DNA from: Planctomycetota bacterium
GTDB taxonomy: Bacteria > Planctomycetota > Planctomycetia > Pirellulales > Pirellulaceae
Assembly (NCBI GenBank): GCA_963204965.1
Contig: CAUJKA010000299.1
Location: 1-44,672, forward strand
Reading direction: 5' to 3'
Length of the DNA: 44,672 nucleotides
Shown here: piece by piece, positions 44,611-44,672 of the stretch
Numbering within the stretch: the stretch's first letter is position 1
How the letters are laid out: the number at the start of each line of letters is the position of its first letter
Position numbers and translations under genes: made by a program
Notes under the pieces: model-generated
The model's database searches: none
What the model saw: only the letters and a program-made list of their open reading frames with translations
What the model was told of the DNA's origin: nothing

Positions 44611-44672
44611 CTATTTCGAAGCCGCTGGATTAGTAGTGGCTGTGCGAGCCGTAGCTGGCAGAAGCTCCTCGG
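44611..44672 (-). CDS. C-terminal end of a partial gene
   Basis: The minus strand reads EELLPATARTATTNPAASK and a TAG stop (complement of 44611-44613) to the window edge. The Ala/Thr-rich tail is typical of disordered C-termini. The position just behind the inverted repeat also fits a gene end. The family cannot be told from 20 codons. Confidence 0.35.
   Translation of the reverse strand, partial: EELLPATARTATTNPAASK

Overview
The window looks like a chromosomal segment of a planctomycete, most likely of the Pirellulales type. This is inferred from gene content, not from a marker gene. The supporting evidence is: two prepilin-like DUF1559 proteins ending in an H-X9-DG motif, each paired with a small lipoprotein; two giant surface proteins with the N-terminal LEDRRLLA/LEQRELMA-type motif; a PEP-CTERM protein beside an exosortase-like gene; the futalosine menaquinone genes mqnA and mqnC; and many families of intergenic inverted repeats. 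No tRNA, rRNA, CRISPR array, transposase or prophage was found.

Layout. 1-3.5 kb: an RND-type exporter and a small secreted protein. 3.8-5.1 kb: a secreted DUF4832 protein. 5.6-9.3 kb (minus strand): two paralogous DUF1559 + lipoprotein cassettes, apparently a tandem duplication. 9.6-13.1 kb: an RdgC-like protein, a small conserved protein behind a strikingly structured leader, and a Gfo/Idh/MocA oxidoreductase. 13.4-19.7 kb: housekeeping genes (transaldolase, a membrane-anchored unknown, a UbiB/AarF-type kinase, QueC, peptidase T). 19.8-22.0 kb: a thioredoxin-trypsin fusion and a 41-residue lipoprotein. 22.2-34.7 kb: two giant surface proteins transcribed divergently. One carries three DUF1559 modules, six cadherin-like repeats and a dockerin. 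The other is a multidomain subtilisin. 34.8-38.2 kb: PEP-CTERM protein, exosortase-like protein and TPR protein, probably one operon. 38.3-44.3 kb: DUF1569/DinB-like protein, U32 peptidase of the RlhA type, a duplicated gene remnant, MqnA and MqnC. The last 62 bases hold the end of a further minus-strand gene.

The most unusual points are these. (1) The exosortase-like protein appears to have lost all three catalytic residues, yet still sits between a PEP-CTERM substrate and a TPR membrane protein. (2) DUF1559 modules, normally part of prepilin-like proteins, are embedded three times in a giant adhesin. (3) A nested, about 100-nt stem structure ends two bases before the start codon of a small conserved gene. 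(4) All six convergent gene junctions carry an inverted repeat, and the repeats come from at least five unrelated sequence families.

Protein starts were moved from the longest open frame when a ribosome-binding site or family homology supported an internal start; each such choice is noted. Functions rest on motif recognition by eye, without database searches.
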